The notes: generated by a model from the letters alone, not told the origin. Positions 52,327-60,766 are shown, counted from the stretch's first letter. The stretch: DNA of 64,000 nt from Chryseobacterium camelliae (GCF_027920545.1 NZ_CP115859.1:2102001-2166000), one strand, 5' to 3'. Numbers and translations: made by a program.

Positions 52327-53391
52327 ATGTTTGAAGATAAATCACAGGAATTAACACCGATTTCCAAATTAGGAGAATTCGGGCTGATAAAACACCTGAC
52401 AGAACATTTTCCTTTATCCAACGAATCTTCAGAGCTGGGAGTGGGAGATGACGCAGCAGTTATTAATCCTGAAAATAAAAAGGTGGTTCTTACAACAGAT
52501 GTTTTGGCGGAAGGAGTACATTTCAATTTGGGCTATGTTCCATTGAAACATTTGGGTTATAAAGCGGTTGTTGTCAATTTGAGTGATATTGCGGCAATGA
52601 ACGCAACACCAACACAGATTTTGGTTTCTTTGGCGGTTTCCAATCGTTTTCCGGTAGAAGCTTTAGAAGAGTTGTATTCCGGGATCCAGGCGGCTTGCGG
52701 ACGATACAAAGTGGATTTGATAGGCGGTGACACTACAAGCTCTAATGCCGGTCTTGTGATGAGCATTACAGCAATCGGACTGGAAAACGAAGAAAATATT
52801 GTAAAGAGAAGCGGTGCTCAGCCCAATGATCTGCTTGTAGTAACAGGAGATTTGGGAGGTGCTTATATGGGACTTCAGATTTTGGAAAGAGAACATGCCG
52901 TTTTCTTGGCAGATCCGAATATGCAGCCGGAAATGGAAGGCTATGACTATATTCTGGAAAGACAGTTGAAACCGGAAGCAAGAACCGATGTAAAAGGAAT
53001 TTTAGAGCAATTGGATATTAAGCCAACTTCTATGATCGATATTTCGGATGGTTTGGCTTCGGAAATTCTACACCTCTCAGATCAGTCAAAAGTAGGTTTC
53101 AGATTGTATGAAGAGAAAGTTCCGATGGATAATCTTACGATTTCCACAGCAGACGATTTTAATTTAAATCCTGTAATGGCTGCATTAAGCGGAGGTGAAG
53201 ATTATGAATTGTTGTTCACAATTTCTCCGAATGATTTTGATAAGATTAAAAATCACCCGGATTTCACTATTATTGGTCATGCAGTAGAGAAAGAAGACGG
53301 CAATTTTATGGTAGCAAGAGGATCTAACCAGTTGGTTGCTTTAACGGCACAAGGTTGGGATGCTTTTTTAGGAAGTCAACAAGACAATTAA
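52327..53391 (+). CDS. thiL: Thiamine-phosphate kinase
   Basis: Phosphorylates thiamine monophosphate to the diphosphate cofactor. 354 residues. Typical motifs: ELGVGDDAAVINPEN (metal/ATP site), DVLAEGVHFNL, DLIGGDTTSSNAGLVMS and SMIDISDGLASE. It is a single gene; no other thi gene is adjacent. A strong terminator follows. Confidence 0.94.
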   Translation: MFEDKSQELTPISKLGEFGLIKHLTEHFPLSNESSELGVGDDAAVINPENKKVVLTTDVLAEGVHFNLGYVPLKHLGYKAVVVNLSDIAAMNATPTQILVSLAVSNRFPVEALEELYSGIQAACGRYKVDLIGGDTTSSNAGLVMSITAIGLENEENIVKRSGAQPNDLLVVTGDLGGAYMGLQILEREHAVFLADPNMQPEMEGYDYILERQLKPEARTDVKGILEQLDIKPTSMIDISDGLASEILHLSDQSKVGFRLYEEKVPMDNLTISTADDFNLNPVMAALSGGEDYELLFTISPNDFDKIKNHPDFTIIGHAVEKEDGNFMVARGSNQLVALTAQGWDAFLGSQQDN

Positions 53392-53417
53392 ATTTTATTT
53401 AATTTTTTAATATTGTA

Positions 53418-53445
53418 AACCACTGCTTTTTGTAGTGGTTTTTTT
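53418..53445 (+). terminator. Intrinsic terminator after thiL
   Basis: AACCACT, 8-base loop, AGTGGTT, then seven T. It precedes the broken CPCC gene, whose only upstream start lies inside this hairpin. Confidence 0.88.
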
Positions 53446-53461
53446 GTTTAATATTAATACA

Positions 53462-53680
53462 TGGATATATACTCTCAAAGAAAGAGGAAATTATTTTATA
53501 TGTAAAGTTTGCTTTTGGGAAGATGATGGATGTATTGAATTAACAGAAATAAGCGGTCCAAATTATATAACTTTAGGAGAAGGAAGAAATAATTTTTTAA
53601 AATTTGGAGCTTGTGAGGAAAAGTTTGTGAAAAATGTTGTGGAGAATCCTGAAACGAAATTTAGGAAAGGAGATTTATAA
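53462..53680 (+). pseudogene. 5'-truncated CPCC-type cysteine-rich protein gene
   Basis: The frame reads TLKERGNYFICKVCFWEDD, then NYITLGEGRNNFLKFGACEEKFVKN, matching the C-terminal part of the CPCC family (normally starting CPCCG and having CPVCFWEDD). The first cysteine box is absent. The bases just before (GGATATA) would encode GY in a different frame, suggesting an indel. No in-frame ATG exists; a GTG at 53435 falls inside the thiL terminator. I read this as a decayed gene with the N-terminal zinc-type box lost. Confidence 0.7.
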
Positions 53681-53694
53681 ATCAAAGTTAAATT

Positions 53695-53725
53695 AAAAAA
53701 GCCAACTCAATGAGCTGACTTTTTT
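53695..53725. terminator. Bidirectional terminator between the CPCC remnant and pepT
   Basis: A 15-bp fully paired stem including G-T pairs runs from AAAAAAG to CTTTTTT, with the loop centred near 53710. T runs on both strands suit the convergent genes on each side. Confidence 0.75.
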
Positions 53726-53745
53726 AATTTATTCAGATGAAAACC

Positions 53746-54993
53746 TTACGCTTTCACAATATTCACGATCACTTCCATTGCTTTTTGCATACTTTCCAAC
53801 GCTACATATTCGTAAGGTCCGTGGAAATTGATTCCTCCTGCGAAAATATTCGGACAAGGCAATCCCATATAAGACAATTGTGCGCCGTCTGTTCCTCCTC
53901 TGATGGCTTTGATTTTAGGTTCGATTCCTGCCTCTTTCATTGCTGCTGCTGCCAAATCAATAATGTGCATTTTTCCTTCAAACTGCTGCTTCATGTTTCT
54001 GTATTGCTCTTTAATCTCAACTTCAGCGGTTCCTTCACCATGTTTTTGATTAAATTCAGCGACTTTCTCTTCCATGAATTTCTTTCTTGCTTCGAACTTA
54101 TCTGCATCGTGATCACGGATGATATATTGAAGTTTAGCCTCAGAAATATCAGCATTTAGATCCATTAAATGATAGAACCCGTCAAAACCTTTCGTGGTAG
54201 CCGGAGTTTCGTTAGCCGGAAGCATTTGCGCAAACTCAGAAGCTAATAAAGCTGCGTTTACCATTTTTCCGTATGCATAACCTGGATGAACACTCAGTCC
54301 GTGGATTTTTACCACAGCTCCGGCTGCGTTGAAGTTTTCATATTCCAGTTCTCCAACTTCTCCACCGTCCATTGTGTAAGCGAATTCAGCTCCGAACTTA
54401 GCCACGTCGAATTTATGCGCTCCTCTTCCGATTTCTTCGTCAGGAGTAAATCCTACAGCAATTCTTCCGTGCTTGATTTCAGGATGAGCCATTAAATACT
54501 CAGCAGCAGTAACGATTTCTGCACAACCTGCTTTATCATCGGCACCAAGAAGAGTTGTTCCGTCAGTCGTAATCAAAGTCTGACCGATATATTTTTTTAA
54601 ACTTTCAAATTTTGAAGAAGATAAAGTAAATCCGGTTGTCTGGTTTAATACCAAATCATTACCGTCATAATTCTCCCAAACCTGGGGTTTTACATTTTCT
54701 CCGTTGAAATCAGGTGAAGTATCATAATGTGAAATAAATCCAATGGTCGGCTGGTTATCATTTTCAAGATTTGAAGGAACATATCCCATAATATAACCGT
54801 TATCATCAATCGATACCTCTTCAAGACCGATCGTTTTCAGCTCTTCAGTAATGTATTTTGCAATATCCCACTGTCTTTCCGTAGAAGGGGTTGTTTCGCT
54901 TTCTGCGTCACTTGTTGAGTATATTTTTACATAATTAAGAAAACGGTTCAGTAACTTTTCTTTCCACACCTGGTTGAATTCTATTGCACTCAT
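53746..54993 (-). CDS. pepT: Peptidase T (tripeptide aminopeptidase)
   Basis: Zinc exopeptidase removing N-terminal residues from tripeptides in the cytoplasm. 415 residues. Metal-site motifs: FISHYDTSPDF, TTLLGADDKAGCAEI, FTPDEEIGRGAHKFDV and YTMDGGEVGELEYE, and the C-terminal IRGGTDGAQLSYMGLPCPN. All ligand positions appear intact. TAACTTTG at 55013-55020 (minus) is a candidate -7 box. Confidence 0.95.
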   Translation of the reverse strand: MSAIEFNQVWKEKLLNRFLNYVKIYSTSDAESETTPSTERQWDIAKYITEELKTIGLEEVSIDDNGYIMGYVPSNLENDNQPTIGFISHYDTSPDFNGENVKPQVWENYDGNDLVLNQTTGFTLSSSKFESLKKYIGQTLITTDGTTLLGADDKAGCAEIVTAAEYLMAHPEIKHGRIAVGFTPDEEIGRGAHKFDVAKFGAEFAYTMDGGEVGELEYENFNAAGAVVKIHGLSVHPGYAYGKMVNAALLASEFAQMLPANETPATTKGFDGFYHLMDLNADISEAKLQYIIRDHDADKFEARKKFMEEKVAEFNQKHGEGTAEVEIKEQYRNMKQQFEGKMHIIDLAAAAMKEAGIEPKIKAIRGGTDGAQLSYMGLPCPNIFAGGINFHGPYEYVALESMQKAMEVIVNIVKA

Positions 54994-55153
54994 TATTAGT
55001 ATAAATTTCCGGCAAAGTTAGCAATTTTGATGCTCAGAATAATTTATTTGGGAGTGAATATTAACTATTGAAATTTTAAATCGGAGATAAATGTTTGAGA
55101 ATCAAAATAATGTTACCTTTATGCGTGCTGTTTATGAAATTATTTAGTTTTAT

Positions 55154-55161
55154 TATATTTG
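55154..55161 (+). promoter_or_regulatory. Candidate -7 box (TATATTTG) for HMG-CoA lyase gene
   Basis: Matches TAnnTTTG 20 bases before the ATG at 55181. At 19 bases upstream the sequence is TTTA, one base off the -33 TTTG. Confidence 0.5.
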
Positions 55162-55180
55162 AGAAAATCTAAACGTAAAA

Positions 55181-56029
55181 ATGTTTCTTACTGAATGTCC
55201 GCGTGATGCAATGCAGGGTTGGGGAGAATTTATCCCTACCGATAAAAAAATAGATTATATCAACTCTTTAATGGATGTTGGTTTCGATGTATTGGATTGT
55301 CTGAGCTTTGTATCTCCAAAAGCGATTCCTCAAATGGCTGACTCCGATGAGGTTGCTGAAAATATCGATAAATCCCGTTCCAACACAAAAGTTTCTGCCA
55401 TTGTAGCCAATTACAGAGGTGCTGAAAAAGCTTTAAAACATCAGTCGGTGGATATTATCGGGTTTCCGTTTTCTATTTCTGAGACTTTTCAGCATAGAAA
55501 TACGAATAAAAATCAGGAGGAAGCTTTTGAAGAAATTATCAAAATGCTTGAACTGGTAAAAAGTGAGAACAGACAATTAAATATTTATTTCTCAATGGCT
55601 TTTGGAAATCCTTACGGAGAAATGTGGAAATGGGAAGATGTTGATTTCTGGGCACAACGATTTTCAGAAATTGGAGTAAAAGATATTTTACTTTCCGATA
55701 CAACGGGAGTTGCAACACCGGAAACGATCTCTCTTTTATTCGAAAAAATACCGTCTAAATATCCTGAAATTAACTTTGGAGGGCATTTTCACAACCGATA
55801 TGAAGATTCTTATTCAAAATTAAAAGCGGCTTATGATAAAGGCTGTACAAGATTTGACAGTGCGATCAAAGGAATCGGAGGCTGTCCTATGGCGAAAGAT
55901 GATTTGGTGGGGAATATGCCTACCGAACAGGTCATCAACTTTATGAGCGTAGAAAAAGTATATCATAAACTGAATTTGCTAAACTTCGAAAGCTCTTATA
56001 ATAAGGCGAAGGATATTTTTCATTTTTAA
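55181..56029 (+). CDS. Hydroxymethylglutaryl-CoA lyase
   Basis: Splits HMG-CoA into acetyl-CoA and acetoacetate in leucine degradation. 282 residues. TECPRDAMQGWG opens the TIM barrel with the catalytic arginine; GGHFHNRYEDS provides the metal histidines; GIGGCPMAKDDLVGNMPTE is the active-site loop with the catalytic cysteine. No other leucine-degradation gene is next to it. It reads complete, with the ATG at 55181. Confidence 0.92.
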   Translation: MFLTECPRDAMQGWGEFIPTDKKIDYINSLMDVGFDVLDCLSFVSPKAIPQMADSDEVAENIDKSRSNTKVSAIVANYRGAEKALKHQSVDIIGFPFSISETFQHRNTNKNQEEAFEEIIKMLELVKSENRQLNIYFSMAFGNPYGEMWKWEDVDFWAQRFSEIGVKDILLSDTTGVATPETISLLFEKIPSKYPEINFGGHFHNRYEDSYSKLKAAYDKGCTRFDSAIKGIGGCPMAKDDLVGNMPTEQVINFMSVEKVYHKLNLLNFESSYNKAKDIFHF

Positions 56030-56040
56030 TTTGAAACAAA

Positions 56041-56133
56041 ATATTTCCCACAGATCTTATAGATTACACCAATGAATGTAGGTTTTTAATACTTTAAAAT
56101 CTGCATAATTCGTGAAATCTGTGGGAAAAATAT
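56041..56133. repeat. Palindromic intergenic repeat, family C
   Basis: TTTCCCACAGAT (56044-56055) and ATCTGTGGGAAA (56117-56128) pair perfectly over 12 bases, with further partial pairing of ATAGATTACA with inner sequence. It occupies the whole gap between the HMG-CoA lyase and sulfurtransferase genes. Confidence 0.75.
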
Positions 56134-56170
56134 ATAAATGCCTGCTTTTAATTATTCAAAAATCAACAAA

Positions 56171-57007
56171 ATGTCACCAATAATCTCTCCTTCTGAATTA
56201 AAAAATCTTCCAACTGAAAGCCTTGTTATTCTTGATGCAAGAGTAGGGAAAGACGTTTATCAAAACTATCTGCACAAACACATCAAAGGAGCGAGGTACA
56301 TCGATTTGGACAAAGATTTGGCAGAGATTGGGGAGGATGCGGCTTTCGGTGGAAGACATCCGCTTCCGGCTATTGGAAAATTTGCAGAAACACTTTCTAA
56401 TCTTGGAATTCCGGAAGATGCTCATGTTGTTGTTTATGATGATAAAAATGGTTCAAATGCTGCTGCAAGAGCTTGGTGGATGCTGAAATCTTTTGGATTT
56501 GAAAATGTTCAGGTTTTGGACGGAGGGTTCCAAAATGCGGAAAAAGAAGGATTAGAGTTGTCTTCAGGCGAAGAAGTTTTTGAAAAAGCAGGATTAATCA
56601 AAAAAGAGAGCTGGGATCTTCCTACTTCGACGTTGGAAGTTGTTGAAAATGAATTGGCAAACCGTTCTTCTACGGTAATTGATGTAAGAGATGCTTATCG
56701 TTACAAAGGAGAATCTGAACCGATCGACCTGGTTGCCGGTCATATTCCGGGAGCGATGAATATTCCTTTTTCTGAAAATCTTGATGAAAACGGAAATTTC
56801 CTGAACCCCGAGATTTTAAAGGAAAAATATTCAAAATTGTTGGAAGATAAACCTGAAAACTTAATCATTCATTGTGGTTCCGGAGTAACGGCTTGTCATA
56901 CCATTCTGGCTTTGAATTATGCAGGTCTTAAAATCCCGAATTTATATGTAGGTTCGTGGAGCGAATGGAGCAGAAGAGAAGGAAAAGAGATTGCAAAAGA
57001 AGTTTAA
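56171..57007 (+). CDS. 3-mercaptopyruvate/thiosulfate sulfurtransferase
   Basis: Two rhodanese domains, 278 residues from the ATG at 56171 (MSPIISPSELKNL); an ATG at 56138 adds 11 residues right beside the repeat and is less likely. The first domain (LDARVGKDVYQNYLHKHIKGA) is inactive-type; the second has the catalytic loop HCGSGVTACH (cysteine near residue 235), whose CGSGVTA pattern is that of mercaptopyruvate sulfurtransferase. It transfers sulfur to cyanide or thiols. It is followed by a family A repeat and a terminator. Confidence 0.9.
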   Translation: MSPIISPSELKNLPTESLVILDARVGKDVYQNYLHKHIKGARYIDLDKDLAEIGEDAAFGGRHPLPAIGKFAETLSNLGIPEDAHVVVYDDKNGSNAAARAWWMLKSFGFENVQVLDGGFQNAEKEGLELSSGEEVFEKAGLIKKESWDLPTSTLEVVENELANRSSTVIDVRDAYRYKGESEPIDLVAGHIPGAMNIPFSENLDENGNFLNPEILKEKYSKLLEDKPENLIIHCGSGVTACHTILALNYAGLKIPNLYVGSWSEWSRREGKEIAKEV

Positions 57008-57021
57008 ATAATAACCGCGTG

Positions 57022-57085
57022 TTTGTCATTCTGACGAAGGAAGAATCTCATGTTATATTATAGATTATTCACTTCGTTTCTGAAC
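57022..57085. repeat. Dispersed palindromic repeat, family A, copy 3
   Basis: The left part is the same as copy 2 (TTTGTCATTCTGACGAAGG and AAGAATCT). The right outer arm of copies 1 and 2 (CATTCAGAATGACA) is missing; the copy ends CACTTCGTTTCTGAAC. A separate 8-bp perfect inverted repeat, TAAGTTGA/TCAACTTA, follows at 57096-57118. Confidence 0.75.
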
Positions 57086-57147
57086 TTTCATAATATAAGT
57101 TGATTACCTGTCAACTTATTTCAGGACGGGACAAAGATAAAATAAAT

Positions 57148-57176
57148 GGCTGTCAATATTGGCAGCCTTTTTTATT
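57148..57176 (+). terminator. Intrinsic terminator after the sulfurtransferase gene
   Basis: GGCTGTCA, ATAT loop, TGGCAGCC, then six T on the plus strand. One G-T pair. The convergent SufT-like gene ends 12 bases further on. Confidence 0.78.
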
Positions 57177-57187
57177 GTAATCCGAAT

Positions 57188-57514
57188 TTAAAGCATTCCC
57201 AGCTCAAATTTCGCTTCTTCACTCATCATATCTTTGTTCCAGCTTGGCTCGAAAGTAAGCTCTAAGTCGACACTTTTTACGTTTTCTACTTCCGCTACTT
57301 TGTCTTTTACTTCCTGAGGAAGCGTTTCTGCAACAGGACAGTTCGGAGTAGTAAGTGTCATAATGATTTTAACATCTGCATCATCAGAAATCTGCACGTC
57401 ATAAACTAAACCCAATTCGTAGATATCTACCGGAATTTCAGGATCATATACAGTCTTTAAAACGTTGATAATTTCTTCACCGATGTCAGCAATCTGATCG
57501 TCTGTAAATTTCAT
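57188..57514 (-). CDS. MIP18/SufT-like (DUF59) Fe-S assembly protein
   Basis: 108 residues, one DUF59 domain. VYDPEIPVDIYELGLVYDV and MTLTTPNCPVAETLP (with the single conserved cysteine) are the family marks. Members help load Fe-S clusters onto proteins. It starts 3 bases after the stop of the exonuclease gene, so the two are cotranscribed. The SufE gene in this window lies 54 kb away and is unlinked. Confidence 0.88.
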   Translation of the reverse strand: MKFTDDQIADIGEEIINVLKTVYDPEIPVDIYELGLVYDVQISDDADVKIIMTLTTPNCPVAETLPQEVKDKVAEVENVKSVDLELTFEPSWNKDMMSEEAKFELGML

Positions 57515-57517
57515 TTT

Positions 57518-58222
57518 TTAATCTAAATTGATATACCTTTTCAACAAATCTTCCTGACGCATACGTCGGAAAATATTTGCCAAAGTTAAGACATCTTTTT
57601 CACAATAGTCAACTATTCTTTGCAAGTCTTTTTCTATGTAGTAAATTGATGAAACCATTGAGCCGTCGATATCGTCTTTTGGGGTAGGAATTCCGAAAAG
57701 ATGTGCCAATAATTCCAGAGAGACAAAACTTTTATAATCTCCGAATTTCCACAGTTCCATCGTATCGATGTGAGGAATTTCCCACGGTTTTTTCCCAAAC
57801 ATCTGAAATGGAGTGGGAGGCTGCATACCGTTGATCAGGAATCTTCTGGCAATCCAAGGGAAATCAAATTCTTTTCCGTTGTGAGCGCAAAGGATAACAT
57901 CGCGAAGCCTCGGGCTGTTAAAAATTTCACCAAATTCGATCAACATTTTCTTTTCATCATGGTCTGCAAAGCTTTTAATTTTCAGGGTGTCGTTTTTTTC
58001 AAGCATTCCGATGGTGATGCAGACGATTTTTCCAAATTCTGCCATAATTCCGGCTCTTTCGGGATAGAATTCTTCAGCAGAAATTTCGTCCTTTCTTTGG
58101 AACCTGGTTTTTTTATCCCAAAGCATTTGTTCGGTTTCGGGCATATTTTCCCATGAATCAAACCCGGGAACGGTTTCAATATCAATAAATAAAATTTTTT
58201 CCAGAGGGATGTTCTGTATCAT
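57518..58222 (-). CDS. PolB-like 3'-5' exonuclease (DEDD fold)
   Basis: 234 residues. FIDIETVPGFDSW holds the first acidic pair (ExoI, DxE), CAHNGKEFDFPWIARRF is ExoII, and YCEKDVLTLANIFRRM is ExoIII with the final aspartate. This layout matches the predicted exonuclease family related to the proofreading domain of DNA polymerase B. Its substrate is unknown. It lies just upstream of the SufT-like gene. Confidence 0.85.
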   Translation of the reverse strand: MIQNIPLEKILFIDIETVPGFDSWENMPETEQMLWDKKTRFQRKDEISAEEFYPERAGIMAEFGKIVCITIGMLEKNDTLKIKSFADHDEKKMLIEFGEIFNSPRLRDVILCAHNGKEFDFPWIARRFLINGMQPPTPFQMFGKKPWEIPHIDTMELWKFGDYKSFVSLELLAHLFGIPTPKDDIDGSMVSSIYYIEKDLQRIVDYCEKDVLTLANIFRRMRQEDLLKRYINLD

Positions 58223-58299
58223 TTTCTTGTTTTTAAACTGAAAGATATGACATAATAAATAATTATCAAAAACGTTTTAATAGAACAAAATATTATTTT

Positions 58300-59070
58300 A
58301 TGAAAAGGTTATTTATATTAGGAAGCAGTATAGGTCTGCTTTTCTTAGCTTCATGCAATGATTCTGAGGGAAGCGATACTGCTACAGTCAATGTGAGGCT
58401 TACCGATGGTCCCGCAGCGTATGATGCTGTTAATATTGATATTCAACGAATAGAAATCAATAATAATGGTGAGTGGACAGCGCTTAATTTTCCTAGTCCG
58501 GGTGTTTATAATCTTCTTAATTTTAAAAACGGAACTGATACTGTTTTAGGTCAAACCGTGTTGCCTACTGGAGAAGTTTCTCAGATGAGAATGGTCTTAG
58601 GACCTAATAATTCCTTGGTTGTGGATGGAGTTAGCTACCCGTTACAAACTCCTTCGGCACAGCAAAGCGGACTGAAGTTCAACTGGCATCAGACGTTAGC
58701 AGCCAATGGAGCTTATACCGTATGGATCGATTTTGATGCGGGAAGATCAGTTGTAAAAACCGGAACCGGATCTTATATCCTGAAGCCTGTCATCAGAACA
58801 TTTTCAGAGTTAACCAACGGACAGATAAAAGGCTATGTACAACCTCAGGCTGCAGATGCGGTCGTACATGCTATTGTGGCTTCGGATACAATTGCAACGG
58901 CAATACCAAATCCTGACGGGTTTTTTATGTTTTCAGGACTTCAACAAGGCACTTATACCGTCTCTTATGACGCAGATAATACAACAGGATATGTAGATGA
59001 GAATGCCACTAATGTGTCTGTCGTATTTGGACAAATTACTAACTTAGGAACAAAAACATTACATCAATAA
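58300..59070 (+). CDS. DUF4382 lipoprotein
   Basis: 256 residues, lipobox LLFLASC. The DUF4382 domain starts VNVRLTDGPAAYDAVNIDI (residues 30-48) and continues to about 165 with VLPTGEVSQMRMVLG. A C-terminal beta-sandwich module like the carboxypeptidase regulatory fold (IKGYVQPQAADAVVHAIV ... GLQQGTYTVSYDA) follows. Role unknown; likely an outer-membrane-anchored binding protein. Confidence 0.85.
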   Translation: MKRLFILGSSIGLLFLASCNDSEGSDTATVNVRLTDGPAAYDAVNIDIQRIEINNNGEWTALNFPSPGVYNLLNFKNGTDTVLGQTVLPTGEVSQMRMVLGPNNSLVVDGVSYPLQTPSAQQSGLKFNWHQTLAANGAYTVWIDFDAGRSVVKTGTGSYILKPVIRTFSELTNGQIKGYVQPQAADAVVHAIVASDTIATAIPNPDGFFMFSGLQQGTYTVSYDADNTTGYVDENATNVSVVFGQITNLGTKTLHQ

Positions 59071-59074
59071 GTAG

Positions 59075-59422
59075 TTAACCTACCTGAGATCCATTTTTAG
59101 CCGGAAGTGATGTTGTAAGCAATGTTACTTCCGATTTATTTTCGCCATATACTCCCAAAACAAGACATTCACTGAAAAAGTTGGCAATTTGTTTTTTTGG
59201 AAAATTGACAACGGCTAAAATCTGCTTTCCGATCAGTTCTTCTTTTTTATACAAAGTAGTGATTTGTGCGGAGGATTTTTTCATGCCCAATGCTCCAAAG
59301 TCTATTTCCAGCTGATAGGACGGATTTTTGGCTTTTGCGAAATCACTTACAGAAATGATTGTTCCGCTTCTGATATCTATTTTTTCAAAATCGCTCCAGG
59401 AAATTTCGGGTTTTATGATCAT
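59075..59422 (-). CDS. CsaA-like tRNA-binding-domain protein
   Basis: 115 residues, a single OB-fold tRNA-binding domain as in CsaA and the C-terminal parts of some aminoacyl-tRNA synthetases. FEKIDIRSGTIISV opens it; KKSSAQITTLYKKEELIGK and QILAVVNFPKKQI follow. CsaA is thought to act as a small chaperone or RNA-binding factor. It overlaps the next minus-strand gene by 4 bases. Confidence 0.87.
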   Translation of the reverse strand: MIIKPEISWSDFEKIDIRSGTIISVSDFAKAKNPSYQLEIDFGALGMKKSSAQITTLYKKEELIGKQILAVVNFPKKQIANFFSECLVLGVYGENKSEVTLLTTSLPAKNGSQVG

Positions 59423-59925
59423 GGTAATACACTGATTAATTGTTCTATTTCTACTTTTTGCGTGGCATATTTCTGCTGAAGATCAGAGCCTTCTCCCATT
59501 CTTTTGTAATATTCAAACGCCTTTTCTCCGAAAATCTTTTTATGAAAATCTGATGCGTCCGGAATCTTCGGGAAATTTTTGTGAAAAAGCATCTCGTAAT
59601 AGGCTTGAAATTCTCTTTCATTTTTATCTTCAATGGTTTTTCCGGGAGCTTTTTGCCTTACATGAAGCATTTCGTGGGCAATGACATTCAGAACGAGATT
59701 CAGATCAAAATCGAATAAATTAGACGGAATTATTACGGTTTGTGGATCTCCCAATTCACCTTCTGTCGTTAAAAGGACTAAGTTGGGACTAGGTTCACGA
59801 AAGCCAAATCCTGCGAAATTTTCATGTTCCATATCAAAAGAATATAGTAAATACTTTGCCGCATCAATAATCTGATCATTTTCTTTATACGCATTCAAAT
59901 GCAATTTGATCTGTTCAAAATTCAT
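59419..59925 (-). CDS. HExxH-containing putative metallopeptidase-fold protein
   Basis: 168 residues without signal peptide. VIAHEMLHVRQKAPG carries an HExxH zinc motif, followed by REFQAYYEMLFH, which could supply a third ligand. The rest is not assignable. It overlaps the CsaA-like gene by 4 bases and is its upstream partner in one transcript. TACATTTG at 59945-59952 (minus) is a candidate -7 box. Confidence 0.72.
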   Translation of the reverse strand: MNFEQIKLHLNAYKENDQIIDAAKYLLYSFDMEHENFAGFGFREPSPNLVLLTTEGELGDPQTVIIPSNLFDFDLNLVLNVIAHEMLHVRQKAPGKTIEDKNEREFQAYYEMLFHKNFPKIPDASDFHKKIFGEKAFEYYKRMGEGSDLQQKYATQKVEIEQLISVLP

Positions 59926-59995
59926 TTCAAAAAATATATTTTAACAAATGTATTAAAATAATGAAACTTGGAAATTATTTAAAAATAAAATAAAT

Positions 59996-60012
59996 ATACT
60001 GATAATCAGTAT
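59996..60012. promoter_or_regulatory. 17-bp palindrome, possible operator
   Basis: ATACTGAT, one base, ATCAGTAT: perfect 8-bp arms. It lies between the divergent HExxH gene (minus) and the DUF4840-like gene (plus), about 70 and 115 bases from their starts. The size and symmetry suit a dimeric repressor site; there is no T run, so it is not a terminator. Confidence 0.4.
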
Positions 60013-60127
60013 GTTGGTTTTTTTTGGATGTGTTTTTTTATTAATTCTTATGCAAGATTTTACAAAAACAGGATTTATATAAATGAGTACTCAACGAATA
60101 ATATATAATGCTAAAAAATTAAGAATA

Positions 60128-60703
60128 ATGAAGAAATTAACAGTACTTAAATCTTTAATGATTACCATGGTTGCTTTTTTAGGGTTTTCTTTAACATCGT
60201 GTAATGATGATCGGTATGAGCCGGTCCCGGTAAAACTGAGTGATATGAATGGTAATTATAAAGCAAGATTAGTGACTTCACAAGGAGGGAAATATAATGA
60301 AAAAATTATTGAGTTTGCAGCGAAAGACAGCATCATTACTTTCAAAGAGTTCCCGGTGAAAGAAATTGTAAAATCGGTGGTGAAAGATCCTGTAAAAGCA
60401 GACACGGCTATTGCACATTTAGGAAAAATAGAATATAAACTGGACTACACTTCAAAATTAAATGCGGATCAGAATGTGGTGGAATTGACTTTTGAGCCTG
60501 AAACTTTGACGTTGCAGATTCCGGTAGATGGAACGATTAAAAATACTGTAGTAAAACTGGTAACGAAGCAAAAAGGATTCTTTGTAGGGTATGACTGGTC
60601 AATGAGATTTGGTTTGGAAGCAGAAAAAATAACGGTGGACGGAACTGATCTAACTCCTTATGAAACCATAAAATATGAGATTCCGATTAGTATTAAGAAT
60701 TAA
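60128..60703 (+). CDS. DUF4840-like lipoprotein
   Basis: 191 residues from MKKLTVLKSLMITMVAF; the earlier in-frame ATG at 60083 would bury the signal peptide. Lipobox LTSC. The mature part VKLSDMNGNYKARLVTS resembles DUF4840 proteins of Bacteroidota, which I recall only by pattern. The C-terminal half is beta-rich with repeated V-K-L alternation. Function unknown. Confidence 0.7.
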   Translation: MKKLTVLKSLMITMVAFLGFSLTSCNDDRYEPVPVKLSDMNGNYKARLVTSQGGKYNEKIIEFAAKDSIITFKEFPVKEIVKSVVKDPVKADTAIAHLGKIEYKLDYTSKLNADQNVVELTFEPETLTLQIPVDGTIKNTVVKLVTKQKGFFVGYDWSMRFGLEAEKITVDGTDLTPYETIKYEIPISIKN

Positions 60704-60713
60704 AAGAACATGA

Positions 60714-60766
60714 ATAGGTAGAAATAGGTAATGTCTCAAATTGAGGATGCCTATTTTTGCCTACTG
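60714..60766 (+). promoter_or_regulatory. Inverted repeat upstream of the sigma factor gene
   Basis: AGGTAGAAATAGGTA and TGCCTATTTTTGCCT pair with G-T allowances; between them CTCAAATTGAG is a perfect inner palindrome. The block ends about 40 bases before the sigma factor ATG. It could be a terminator of the previous gene without a T run, or a leader structure. Confidence 0.4.
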
